A stretch of 64,000 nt of DNA from Candidatus Marithrix sp. Canyon 246. Lineage in GTDB: Bacteria; Pseudomonadota; Gammaproteobacteria; Beggiatoales; Beggiatoaceae. The stretch is taken from assembly GCF_001723685.1 (NCBI RefSeq), contig NZ_MCBX01000001.1, positions 196,047-260,046 on the forward strand. Reading direction: 5' to 3'. The position numbers were made by a program, and so were the translations under genes. This document shows positions 54,068 through 62,931 of the stretch, piece by piece; positions within the stretch are counted from its first letter, which is position 1; every line of letters begins with the position of its first letter. The notes beneath the pieces were generated by a model, which made no database searches, was not told the DNA's origin, and was given only the letters and a program-made list of their open reading frames with translations.

Positions 54068-56278
54068 GTGATATATTTAATAAACCTATTAATCTTAATT
54101 TTTTTTAGTTCTAATGTTATAGCAGCAAGTAATAGTAACCAGTTTGCTATTTGTAAACCTTTAACTGAACTTGCTCCTCACCCTCCTAATGCATCTCCTG
54201 TTACAGGTGATAATATTCAAGTATTTGCAAATGATGCAATATATCAAGAAAAAACCGGCATTTCTACCTTCAGTGGCAATGTTGTAGTACAACGTCAAGA
54301 TCAAACCTTAAACGCTAATACTGTTATTTATAATACCAATAATGAAATTGTTGATACCAAAAGTAATTTTACTTTTTGGAATAAAGATTTTATTATTCAA
54401 GGTGATAAAGCACAATTACGCCCTAATGATCAAGCTGAAATGGATTTAGCTACTTATTGGTTATTAACTCGACGCGCACGCGGTTATGCCAAAAAATTAA
54501 CTCAAGTATCTAAAAATATAGTTCGTTTAGAAAAAGCTACTTATACTACTTGTGATCCTCAAAAGGAAATTTGGCGTATGGAGGGGCGTAAAATAATCTT
54601 AGATCAAGCCAAAGAAATAGGTATTGCTCGTGATGTTAAGTTACGCATTTTAGGTGTTCCAGTATTCTATACTCCTTATATTTCTTTTCCTCTGACTGAT
54701 AAACGTAAATCAGGCTTTTTATTTCCTCAAATTGGTAATTCAGATGAAACTGGCACTGAATTTAATATTCCATATTATATAAATTTAGCCCCTAATTATG
54801 ATTTAACTGTTACTCCTAGAATTATGTCTAGGCGGGGTTTTTTATTAAATAATGAATTGCGTTATGTAACTGAAAAAACTGAAGGCAAATTAGAAATAGA
54901 ATATATTCCTTATGATTTGTCTTTACAAAAGCAACGGGGTTCTATCGCCTTTTTACATAATGGTGCAATTACGGATCGTTTTTCTACCAATATTTTTATT
55001 AATCATGTTTCTGATCAACGTTATTTTGAAGAATTAGGTAGCAATATAACAATTGCTAGTATTACTCATTTAGAACAACGCGCTGATTTATATTATTCTG
55101 GTAATGGTTGGATGGGTTTAGGCAGAGTGCAAAAGTTTCAAGTCTTAGATCCAAATCCTGCCGCTCGCCCTTATCAACGTTTACCACAGTTGATGCTTCA
55201 AACGATGTTGCCAGAATATAATCGACGACTAAATATCGGAATGAAAGCTGAATTAGTACGATTTGATCGTGATACTGAGGTAATAAAAGGGGCTATAGGT
55301 AATCGTATAGATTTTAAATCTATCTTTAGTTATCCTTGGCGCACACCGGGTGCTTTTATAATACCTACTGTAGCTTGGCGTTATACACATTATGATTTAG
55401 ATCATACTGAACCAAATGATGAAGCGGCTACTTATAATCGTATGTTATTTACTACTTCTACTGATGCTGGTTTATTTTTTGAACGCCCGTTAAATTTATT
55501 TGGTCAAAATATGATACAAACTTTAGAACCAAGAGTTTTTTATCGTTATGCACCTTATCGTGATCAATCTGATATTCCTATTTTTGATACCGCAGCATTT
55601 GAATTGTCTTATTTACAGTTATTTCGTGAGGAAAATTTAAGTGGACCAGATCGAATTGAGGATGGGCATAGAATTAGTGTGGGTATAAGTTCACGTTTAT
55701 TAAATAGCGAAACTGGTTTAGAACATTTAAGATTTAGTATTGGGCAATATCGTTATTTAAATGAGAGACGTGTTAGTCTGCCTAATTATGCATTACCATT
55801 AGAAGATACTTCTAGCGTTGTAATGGAATTAGCGTCAGAATTTGCTAAAGATTGGCGCGTTTCGTCAACTTTTCGTTGGAATCCTAACACTCAGAACACA
55901 GAATACAGTGTCTGGAGATTACAATATAATCGTGATAATGAACATATTTTAAATTTTTCTTATCGTTTTCGTGATAATGTTTTAGATCAAACTGATACTT
56001 CTTTTATATGGTCATTAGGATCACGTTGGAATCTATTAGGGCGTGTTAATTACTCATTACCAGATGAAAAAACTTTAGAATCTTTTGCAGGTATAGAGTA
56101 TCGTAGTTGTTGCTGGGCATTACGTGCTATTACGCGACGCTATTTAAATAACATTGATGGTTTTGGTTATTACAATGGATTTTTTCTTCAATTACAGTTA
56201 ACCGGTTTAGGTAAAATTGGTAAGAAAAGTGGTATTTTCTTACAAGAAAGTGTTCCGGGTTTTTATGATGATTTTTAA
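54068..56278 (+). CDS. lptD: LPS-assembly protein LptD
   Basis: The 736-residue outer-membrane protein has a signal peptide (IYLINLLILIFFSSNVIAAS) from a GTG start. An N-terminal LptA-like jellyroll follows (NIQVFANDAIYQEKTGISTF, SGNVVVQRQDQTL). The beta-barrel begins about residue 200 with FPLTDKRKSGFLFPQIG. Four Cys (ICKP, TTCDP, RSCCWALR) can form the two inter-domain disulfides of active LptD. With LptE it inserts LPS in the outer leaflet. No clear ribosome binding site is seen at the GTG. surA follows, as in the usual lptD-surA operon. Confidence 0.94.
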   Translation: MIYLINLLILIFFSSNVIAASNSNQFAICKPLTELAPHPPNASPVTGDNIQVFANDAIYQEKTGISTFSGNVVVQRQDQTLNANTVIYNTNNEIVDTKSNFTFWNKDFIIQGDKAQLRPNDQAEMDLATYWLLTRRARGYAKKLTQVSKNIVRLEKATYTTCDPQKEIWRMEGRKIILDQAKEIGIARDVKLRILGVPVFYTPYISFPLTDKRKSGFLFPQIGNSDETGTEFNIPYYINLAPNYDLTVTPRIMSRRGFLLNNELRYVTEKTEGKLEIEYIPYDLSLQKQRGSIAFLHNGAITDRFSTNIFINHVSDQRYFEELGSNITIASITHLEQRADLYYSGNGWMGLGRVQKFQVLDPNPAARPYQRLPQLMLQTMLPEYNRRLNIGMKAELVRFDRDTEVIKGAIGNRIDFKSIFSYPWRTPGAFIIPTVAWRYTHYDLDHTEPNDEAATYNRMLFTTSTDAGLFFERPLNLFGQNMIQTLEPRVFYRYAPYRDQSDIPIFDTAAFELSYLQLFREENLSGPDRIEDGHRISVGISSRLLNSETGLEHLRFSIGQYRYLNERRVSLPNYALPLEDTSSVVMELASEFAKDWRVSSTFRWNPNTQNTEYSVWRLQYNRDNEHILNFSYRFRDNVLDQTDTSFIWSLGSRWNLLGRVNYSLPDEKTLESFAGIEYRSCCWALRAITRRYLNNIDGFGYYNGFFLQLQLTGLGKIGKKSGIFLQESVPGFYDDF

Positions 56279-56282
56279 AGAT

Positions 56283-57578
56283 ATGAAATATATAAAAAAT
56301 AGTTTTTATTTAGTTATTCTGAATTTATTGCTTACACCAGTAGCTATCGCTGAGATAGAAATACTTGATTATATTGTTGCGGTGGTAAATGATGATGTCA
56401 TTATAAACAGTAGTTTACAAATACGAGTAAATCAGTTTGAACAAAAATTGCGGCAAAAATCAAAGGGCAAAAAAATGCCACCGCGCCGTTATTTGGAGAA
56501 ACAAATTTTAGATCGTATGATTTTAGATATTTTGCAATTACAAGTAGCAAAAAATACTGGTATAAAAATAAATAATAATCTGGTAAATGCTCAATTACGT
56601 CAAGTTGCCGCTCAAAAAGGTTTAAGCTTAAATAGTTTTCGTCAGCAATTAGAAGCTGAAGGTTATAATTACCGTGCAATACGAGAACAGTTACGTCAAG
56701 AAATGGTTATTAAACGTTTGCAACAACGACAAATTGTTAGTCGAATAAAAATTAGACCACGTGAAATTGATAATTTTTTAGCTAATCAAATTCAACAAGG
56801 TAATATAAGCACTGAATATCATATTCAACATATTTTAATTGCATTACCAGAAGCACCTTCTCTTCAAGAGATTGAAATTAAAAAACAAAAAGCTGAAAGC
56901 GTTACTAAGAAACTGAAAAACGGTGCAGATTTTGAAGCTACTGCGGTAGCAGTTTCAGATAGTCGCCAAGCACTTGAAGGTGGTGATTTAGGTTGGTTGA
57001 AACCGGGTGAATTACCAAGACTGTTTAATAAAGTTATTAATAATATGGCTATTGGAGATATTAATGGACCATTATCAGATGAGAGTGGTTTTCATATAAT
57101 TAAGTTGCTTAATAAACGTAATAGTGCCCAAAGTGTCATTACTCAAACTAAAGCGCGGCATATTTTAATTAAAACTAATGCGCTTATTTCAGATAGGCAA
57201 GCCAAAAATCGTTTAAATAGATTGAAATATCGTATTCAACAAGGTGAAGATTTTGCCAAATTAGCTCGTAGTAGTTCTAAAGATACCACTAGCAGTATAA
57301 ATGGTGGTGCATTAGGTTGGGTAAGCCCGGGTGATTTAGTGGCAGAATTTGAGGAAATAATGAATGCTTTATCTAAAAATAAAGTTAGTGAAGCATTTAA
57401 GTCACGCTATGGCTGGCATATTCTACAAGTATTAGATCGTCGTAAACATGATAATACTGAACAAGCCTTACGAACTCGTGCCGCTAAACAAATTCGTCAA
57501 CGCAAAATTAATGAAGAATTACAAAATTGGTTGTTACAATTACGCGCTCAATCTTATGTTGAATATCATTTAGATTAA
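56283..57578 (+). CDS. surA: Periplasmic chaperone/PPIase SurA
   Basis: The 431-residue protein starts MKYIKNSFYLVILNLLLTPV, a signal peptide. The SurA N-terminal chaperone domain follows (IVAVVNDDVIINSSLQIRV). Two parvulin domains are present: EYHIQHILIALP...GGDLGWLKPGELP and KARHILIKTN...GGALGWVSPGDLV. It escorts outer-membrane proteins, including LptD, to the Bam complex. The upstream frame inside lptD is not used; ATG 56283 lies 4 bases after the lptD stop. Confidence 0.94.
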   Translation: MKYIKNSFYLVILNLLLTPVAIAEIEILDYIVAVVNDDVIINSSLQIRVNQFEQKLRQKSKGKKMPPRRYLEKQILDRMILDILQLQVAKNTGIKINNNLVNAQLRQVAAQKGLSLNSFRQQLEAEGYNYRAIREQLRQEMVIKRLQQRQIVSRIKIRPREIDNFLANQIQQGNISTEYHIQHILIALPEAPSLQEIEIKKQKAESVTKKLKNGADFEATAVAVSDSRQALEGGDLGWLKPGELPRLFNKVINNMAIGDINGPLSDESGFHIIKLLNKRNSAQSVITQTKARHILIKTNALISDRQAKNRLNRLKYRIQQGEDFAKLARSSSKDTTSSINGGALGWVSPGDLVAEFEEIMNALSKNKVSEAFKSRYGWHILQVLDRRKHDNTEQALRTRAAKQIRQRKINEELQNWLLQLRAQSYVEYHLD

Positions 57579-57588
57579 TAAACATTAA

Positions 57589-57612
57589 TGGTGGGTTTAT
57601 CTACCCACCCTA
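57589..57612. repeat. Partial GTAGGGTGGGTAGAGCG-family element
   Basis: TGGTGGGTTTATCTACCCACCCTAC-type sequence corresponds to the right half of the elements at 18456 and 37701, with a deletion. It lies between the convergent surA and the next gene, 10 bases after the surA stop. Confidence 0.7.
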
Positions 57613-57619
57613 CAGGTTT

Positions 57620-58867
57620 TTAATCTTTGTTTTCAGTAACTTCAGCTTCTATCTCAGTAGTTTTTTCTTTAATAAATTTTTCCCAATATTCATCAGCATA
57701 GGTATTTAATCTTTGTTCCCAATCTTTAAATTCTTGTTGTATATAACGCTGAACTTCATTTCTAATTATTGCTTTTGCTTCTTTAGTTTCTAATAAAACT
57801 CCTGCATTTTGATATATAATGTTTGGAACATGCTTATTGAAATATTCACTGACAATATCCCTAATAATTTCACTACCTTTACCTTCTATATCTGTTGTAA
57901 TATCAGCACGAATTTGTTTTAATTCGGTTTTAATTAAGGATCTAATCTCATTTTTTGACATCTGACTATATGAATTGATCTTTGCCGTTTCAAAATTGTC
58001 TTTAATAATTTTAGGCAAATACTTCCAAGTAATAATAGCAATAATCACAACTATAACAATGCCAAGCAATATCCATAACCAATTCAGAATACTACTCTCA
58101 TCTTCTTCTATAAGCTCAGTTTCGGTGGTAGGAATCTCAAATATATAATTTAACCAAAATTTAAAATCTTGAAAAAACAGTTTATGTAAAGCGTCTGCTT
58201 TCCCAAGATACCGCGCCAAACTAAAATCATCATTTTGACTTATCCATTGATTGAATAATTCAATGTTATTATTGATAGCAACACTTGGATTAATAAAACG
58301 CGATACAATTTGTATTTTTTCTGTTTGATTGAAAGCATCTTTTTTTAAATAATGTAGTCTATAAATACGATAATTAATACCATCAGTTTGCCAAGATTCT
58401 TCAAATTGCTTTTTCCTAATTAAAAACCGCAGAAAATTAGGCTCAGGATCACCTTTTAAGCTTTTATTCATTTGATTAATTAAGATTTGTACTCGTTTTC
58501 GCCCACTTTTATTCCAATTATTTTTGGAATCATTTGGCAACCAAAGACTAAAATTCTGCGGATTTTGATGATCAATTTGATTAATTTCATCTAAATTATG
58601 AACAGATTTAAGCTTGACTCCGCCTTTTACATCAGTAATAAATTCAAATTCACCTCGTAAAGCAAACCATTGTTCATCTGATTGGGTAGATACCAATTGA
58701 AAACGATAAGAACCTACTTCTAACTTATTGGTAGTATCTGATAAAAATTGCCAATTTTCACCTTTTGGCTTATACATAGTAAAAGCGTAATATGTAACAT
58801 CAGCTTTGCCATAACAGATATTTGTTATTATTATATATAATATCAGTATATTTAATACTTTAAACAT
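57620..58867 (-). CDS. Exported, membrane-anchored protein of unknown function with coiled coil
   Basis: This 415-residue protein is not recognised. It has a signal peptide (FKVLNILILYIIITNICYGK) and a periplasmic region with ADVTYYAFTMYKPKGENWQF and QWFALRGEFEFITDVKGGVK. Those strands recall CsiV/PF10972-like exported proteins. A central membrane helix (LNWLWILLGIVIVVIIAIIT, about 264-283) follows. After it comes a cytoplasmic helical/coiled-coil tail rich in Glu and Lys, to the end. The topology suggests a sensor-like or scaffold protein. It is convergent with surA and divergent from sdhE, with 32 bases between start codons. Confidence 0.6.
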   Translation of the reverse strand: MFKVLNILILYIIITNICYGKADVTYYAFTMYKPKGENWQFLSDTTNKLEVGSYRFQLVSTQSDEQWFALRGEFEFITDVKGGVKLKSVHNLDEINQIDHQNPQNFSLWLPNDSKNNWNKSGRKRVQILINQMNKSLKGDPEPNFLRFLIRKKQFEESWQTDGINYRIYRLHYLKKDAFNQTEKIQIVSRFINPSVAINNNIELFNQWISQNDDFSLARYLGKADALHKLFFQDFKFWLNYIFEIPTTETELIEEDESSILNWLWILLGIVIVVIIAIITWKYLPKIIKDNFETAKINSYSQMSKNEIRSLIKTELKQIRADITTDIEGKGSEIIRDIVSEYFNKHVPNIIYQNAGVLLETKEAKAIIRNEVQRYIQQEFKDWEQRLNTYADEYWEKFIKEKTTEIEAEVTENKD

Positions 58868-58899
58868 TATGTATTTTCCTGCAAAATAATTATATTATA

Positions 58900-59106
58900 A
58901 TGAAATTAAAATGGCGTTGCCGACGCGGCATGAAAGAATTGGATGTATTATTAACGCAATACCTTGAACAAAATTATGACAAGGCATCAAAAAAACAGCA
59001 ACAAGCGTTTGAAAATTTATTAAAATTATCCGATTATGATTTATATGCTTTGCTAATCTTAAAAAAAATAGATACAATATCTATGGATAATTTAACACAG
59101 GAATAA
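58900..59106 (+). CDS. sdhE: FAD assembly factor SdhE
   Basis: The 68-residue protein begins KLKWRCRRGMKELDVLLTQY, containing the invariant RRGMKELD segment (R-G-x-x-E) of SdhE/YgfY. It then has FENLLKLSDYDLYALLILKK. It flavinylates succinate dehydrogenase and related flavoproteins. It is slightly shorter than E. coli SdhE (88). It is usually next to ygfX; here a PH-domain membrane protein takes that place. Confidence 0.88.
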   Translation: MKLKWRCRRGMKELDVLLTQYLEQNYDKASKKQQQAFENLLKLSDYDLYALLILKKIDTISMDNLTQE

Positions 59107-59112
59107 TAAAAA

Positions 59113-59577
59113 ATGAGTGAAGAAAAAATATTATATGATTCTGTACCATCTATGGTATTAAATCGCCCAATTTCATATCTTGCATGTATTATCGCTATGA
59201 TTATAGGTATTTATAGCTTTATAATATGGTTTAATCAAGGAAATACCTTTTATATCATAGTTGGAATGATAACTGGAATAATTGGATTAACTATTTTTGT
59301 AAGTTGGTGGATAACAGTAATTAACACTAGATTAACAATTACTGAAAAAAGATTGACTCTAAGAGAAGGTATTCTATCTAAGAATATACATGAAGTATTT
59401 GTATCTGATATTAGAAGTGTACAAATTCAGCAAACCTTATTGCAAAGAATTTTAGGAACAGGCACGATAGATATATCAGGCACTGCCACAGTTGAAGCCG
59501 AAATTAAGATTGATGGAATACCTAAAGCATATGATGTAAAAAAATGCATAGATGAACATCGTCATAAAGATATTTAA
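59113..59577 (+). CDS. Membrane protein with bacterial PH (bPH_2/YdbT-like) domain
   Basis: The 154-residue protein has two membrane helices (SYLACIIAMIIGIYSFIIWF and YIIVGMITGIIGLTIFVSWW, about 20-64). A PH-like domain follows: RLTITEKRLTLREGILSKNI, HEVFVSDIRSVQIQQTLLQR and ILGTGTIDISGTA. This is the bPH_2 (DUF304) arrangement. The function is unknown. It starts 6 bases after sdhE. A palindromic repeat with a T8 run begins 14 bases after its stop and probably terminates the unit. Confidence 0.85.
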   Translation: MSEEKILYDSVPSMVLNRPISYLACIIAMIIGIYSFIIWFNQGNTFYIIVGMITGIIGLTIFVSWWITVINTRLTITEKRLTLREGILSKNIHEVFVSDIRSVQIQQTLLQRILGTGTIDISGTATVEAEIKIDGIPKAYDVKKCIDEHRHKDI

Positions 59578-59591
59578 TATTTAGCTTAAAT

Positions 59592-59629
59592 AAACCTGAC
59601 AGGTTTTAAAAACCTGTCAGGTTTTTTTT
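59592..59629 (+). terminator. Palindromic repeat acting as terminator (AACCTGACAGG family)
   Basis: AAACCTGACAGGTTTT and AAAACCTGTCAGGTTT form a near-perfect hairpin followed by a T-run to 59629. It lies in the gap between the convergent PH-domain and transporter genes and has the form of an intrinsic terminator. It belongs to the same repeat family as 16048, 39776 and 42310. Confidence 0.8.
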
Positions 59630-62248
59630 CTAGCTTTGTGTTTGATTATAAAGCAAACATTCATTAAGCATAGAATTATCTAAAGTAAATAATTGTGCCT
59701 CATAATTACCTATATTAAATTGTTTATTAAACCCTTCTTCAAAACACTTTAATACACGATTAACTAAATATTTTTCACCAGCATTCGATAACACTTCCAA
59801 AGCATTTCCTTGATTAGCGCGATTTTCTGATAACAAGCCTCGACTTACTCTCTGAAAAAATTCCATATTTTCTTTAGCTGCAAATGTAATTACAGTTAAT
59901 ACATGTAATAAATATTCCTCAGCAATTTCATGCAAGATTTTTGTTATCAAATCATGTGTTTTATTACCATATATTAATAATTTATGTTGTTGCAATAAGG
60001 CATGAATGAATAAAAAATTGTTTAATGCCTCATCAGCAGCTTGCACCAAATCAGAACGTTGTTTCTCATTCAGAAATAAAAAAACCAGAGATAAAATCTC
60101 AAATCTTTGCTGTGCTGATATTTTTTCTGTAAATAATTTATTTATTAAACTTTGCTTTGATAAATTTAATTTATGTTTTAATAAATTTTTACTTTCATTA
60201 ACTAAACTTCTATCTCTTGCAGCTAATAAATTAATAATAGCTGACCAATCTGGTAAAGATTCACAAGAGTTTAAAGCCTTTAAAGCTACAAGCTTTGTTG
60301 TTTTCTCAGGAGAATCTAATGCTCTCAGTAAACGAAATTTATGAAATTCAAGTTGACCATTTTGCATACGAATTAATGCTTTTAATGCCGCTAAATTAAC
60401 TTCAGGTTTTGGATGATTGAGAAATGGTAACATCGCATGACTATAACGCGGATTACATAATTCTCCTAAAGCATATAAATACAGTGTAATATCAGGAGAT
60501 TTAGCCTTTTTTAGACGCTTAATAATTTGTATTTCTATTGATTTTTTATCTAAAAATTTAGGATGATGATATAAACATAAACACGCCTCAACAAATACTG
60601 CGGGTTCAGGATGTGTTAAAAATTTGGCAATTGTATGGTTAAAATTGAAGTTTTTAAACTTTGCTAGATTTTTTAAAATTAATGGAATTACTTTAGCATC
60701 TTGTTCCCTTTGCAATGCTTCAACCAAATAATTTATATTAGAATTAGAAACTGGCAATACCGTTAAGGCATTAATACAATGCTGTTTTATTTCAAAACGC
60801 GGTGTTTTTAATAACAAATTACCTATTTGATTTACGAATTGACTGAGTTTTAATACCCTAATCATTTCTAATGCCGCTATGACATGAGAAGATATAGAAC
60901 TTTTTAATTTTATTTGAAGTGCAGATTTAAAATTCTTATTTAATCTAATAAGCTCGGAACGATTACTAAATAATTGTCTGCTTAATAGATTAAACATACC
61001 CTTGTCATAAGCTCGCCATTGTGGAATCGCGATCATAATAGCCAATATAGAAAGTATTAAAACAGTTAAAGGTAATATATAACTTTCAAAACCAGTTATT
61101 AAAATTAAAAAACTGCTAGCAATAAATGTTGATAATGGAAACATTAAACCATTTAAAAACGCCTTATTACTTCCCCAAAGATGAGATGGAATCGCGTTAA
61201 ATAACAAATTAGTAGCTGGGCTACGTAAAGCCCAACGCATTTCCTGATTAATAAACTGCGTAATTATCCCTAAACTTAACATCATTACCAAACTGCCTTG
61301 CATTAGCCCAATAGTATCTAAATAAAAATAGACAAATAAGCTTAAAGCTATGATAGCTGAGAGCATTGGATAAACTATATTACTTGCACCTACACCAAAT
61401 ATCATAATAAGACGTGAGGTAAAAAATACTTGAAGCAATAGCCATACCATACTTGCAAAAATATCATAAATTGCAAAAAAAGTTGCGCGTTGCCTAGTAT
61501 CTGGAAAAACTTCTATATAAATTACAGTTTGATAATGGTATTCTAAAAGTTTACTAATAACTACAAACAATAATAAACTCAAAGACATATAAATCATAAG
61601 TCGCGAATTAACGATGTATTTAATTGCTATAGAGCTTTGATTACGTTTTAAGACATTGTTGCTGGTGCGCACAGGATTTAAAGTATTTTTTATAAAATAT
61701 AATATGCCAAATGACATCAGAGAAGTTATAGCCAAAATTATAACTAAGTTATCTGTTTGAAACTTATATATATTTAATAAAATTATTAAACTAATACCAC
61801 CTAAAATTGTGCCAATCGGAATACCAGCATTAATAAGAAACATTACACGTTTAGCTTGTATTGCGGTGAAATATGATGCTGTTACACTACTTACATGTAT
61901 AAGAATGATCGTATAAAAAAAGAAATAACCAACGAAAAAAAACCCATATATCCAATTTTGCACATGATTGAAATATAACAATACTTGTACAAAAATGGCA
62001 AATAAACTAGTTAATATAAAAAAGAAGCCGAGAATTTTTAAGCCGCTAAATTTTTGAGTCGATTTAGCGTAAGTCATAGAAGTAAGCATAATACTTAAAT
62101 CTATCAGAATAAACATATGAGGTAATACATCACCGCCTAATTTTTCCATTAATAAAGTCATAGCAATACTACGGGCAATACTAGAACCTAAAGAAAAAAA
62201 TAGTAACACTAAAAAAAAGTAGAATATTGCCTTTTTTTCATTACGCAT
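59630..62248 (-). CDS. NTT-like (ATP/ADP carrier-like) membrane protein fused to HEAT repeats
   Basis: The 872-residue protein has about 11-12 membrane helices in residues 8-415, beginning IFYFFLVLLFFSLGSSIARS. Motifs such as INQEMRWALRSPATNLLFNA and LWGSNKAFLNGL match the nucleotide-transporter (TLC/NTT) superfamily. Residues about 440-860 are helical repeats of HEAT type (for example PEPAVFVEACLCLYHHPKFL, KPEVNLAALKALIRM, EKTTKLVALKAL). NTT-HEAT fusions are known in free-living bacteria, often with a cyclic-nucleotide-binding domain. Here that domain is a separate gene immediately upstream (9-base gap). The transported compound is unknown. Confidence 0.8.
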   Translation of the reverse strand: MRNEKKAIFYFFLVLLFFSLGSSIARSIAMTLLMEKLGGDVLPHMFILIDLSIMLTSMTYAKSTQKFSGLKILGFFFILTSLFAIFVQVLLYFNHVQNWIYGFFFVGYFFFYTIILIHVSSVTASYFTAIQAKRVMFLINAGIPIGTILGGISLIILLNIYKFQTDNLVIILAITSLMSFGILYFIKNTLNPVRTSNNVLKRNQSSIAIKYIVNSRLMIYMSLSLLLFVVISKLLEYHYQTVIYIEVFPDTRQRATFFAIYDIFASMVWLLLQVFFTSRLIMIFGVGASNIVYPMLSAIIALSLFVYFYLDTIGLMQGSLVMMLSLGIITQFINQEMRWALRSPATNLLFNAIPSHLWGSNKAFLNGLMFPLSTFIASSFLILITGFESYILPLTVLILSILAIMIAIPQWRAYDKGMFNLLSRQLFSNRSELIRLNKNFKSALQIKLKSSISSHVIAALEMIRVLKLSQFVNQIGNLLLKTPRFEIKQHCINALTVLPVSNSNINYLVEALQREQDAKVIPLILKNLAKFKNFNFNHTIAKFLTHPEPAVFVEACLCLYHHPKFLDKKSIEIQIIKRLKKAKSPDITLYLYALGELCNPRYSHAMLPFLNHPKPEVNLAALKALIRMQNGQLEFHKFRLLRALDSPEKTTKLVALKALNSCESLPDWSAIINLLAARDRSLVNESKNLLKHKLNLSKQSLINKLFTEKISAQQRFEILSLVFLFLNEKQRSDLVQAADEALNNFLFIHALLQQHKLLIYGNKTHDLITKILHEIAEEYLLHVLTVITFAAKENMEFFQRVSRGLLSENRANQGNALEVLSNAGEKYLVNRVLKCFEEGFNKQFNIGNYEAQLFTLDNSMLNECLLYNQTQS

Positions 62249-62257
62249 AATTATTAT

Positions 62258-62692
62258 TTATGATGATTTTGCAAGCATATTACGCATACGGCTAATTAAC
62301 ACCTTAATAAAGCCAAATGCAATTTCTGGAAATTCATGTGCTAATTGTTCAATATCGTCATGCTCAATAACTAAAAAAGTGCATTCTCCATGACAACAGG
62401 CAGTTGCAGTGCGAGTTTCAGCATCAAACAGAGATAATTCTCCAAGAAAATCATTCTCATTTAAAATTGCGATTGGTTGATCTACACCTTGTTTTATAAT
62501 TTTCACTTTGCCAGAAACAACAATAAACAAACTATCACCAATATCACCTTCATGAAATAATATATGCCCATCTTCATAGGTTTCTTTAGTAGTAATAGTG
62601 GAAATTTTATGAATATCCTCAATTTTCAGAGAAGAAAATAAAGGCACTTGGTTAAGCACAATAATTTTTTCTAATGGAATCATATCAGTCAA
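62258..62692 (-). CDS. Cyclic-nucleotide-binding domain protein without DNA-binding domain
   Basis: The 144-residue protein is a single cNMP-binding (CAP_ED) domain: LFSSLKIEDIHKIS, GHILFHEGDIGDSLFIVVSG, KVKIIKQG and the phosphate-binding cassette FLGELSLFDAETRTATACCH. No helix-turn-helix follows, only the C-helix through SRMRNMLAKSS. In this operon it probably gates or senses for the NTT-HEAT protein encoded 9 bases downstream. The ligand is unknown; the Arg of the cassette (ETRTA) is compatible with cAMP or cGMP. Confidence 0.85.
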   Translation of the reverse strand: MTDMIPLEKIIVLNQVPLFSSLKIEDIHKISTITTKETYEDGHILFHEGDIGDSLFIVVSGKVKIIKQGVDQPIAILNENDFLGELSLFDAETRTATACCHGECTFLVIEHDDIEQLAHEFPEIAFGFIKVLISRMRNMLAKSS

Positions 62693-62724
62693 AGGGATTT
62701 CATTGAAATTTTAAATGGGGTGGT

Positions 62725-62733
62725 GGGGGGGGG
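62725..62733. repeat. Homopolymer of 9 G upstream of the cNMP-binding gene
   Basis: Nine G residues within a G-rich stretch (TGGGGTGGT followed by the run) lie 33-41 bases before the minus-strand start codon at 62692. Apart from this tract, the 62693-62931 gap holds AT-rich sequence only, with no other element I can support. Confidence 0.8.
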
Positions 62734-62931
62734 AGATAGACGAAGTTACACAGTTTTACATCAAACTGGTAACTTCTTTATGGTTCTCATAATGAGAGTG
62801 AGGAAATAACCACGAGATATATTCTACAAAATAATTTTTATTTAGTCAAATCTTTTTTTGGAATGAATTTTGATCTTAGGTAATATTATTAGTTTATAAT
62901 GTGAATTTTTATAAGTAGAGTAGGAATTTAA

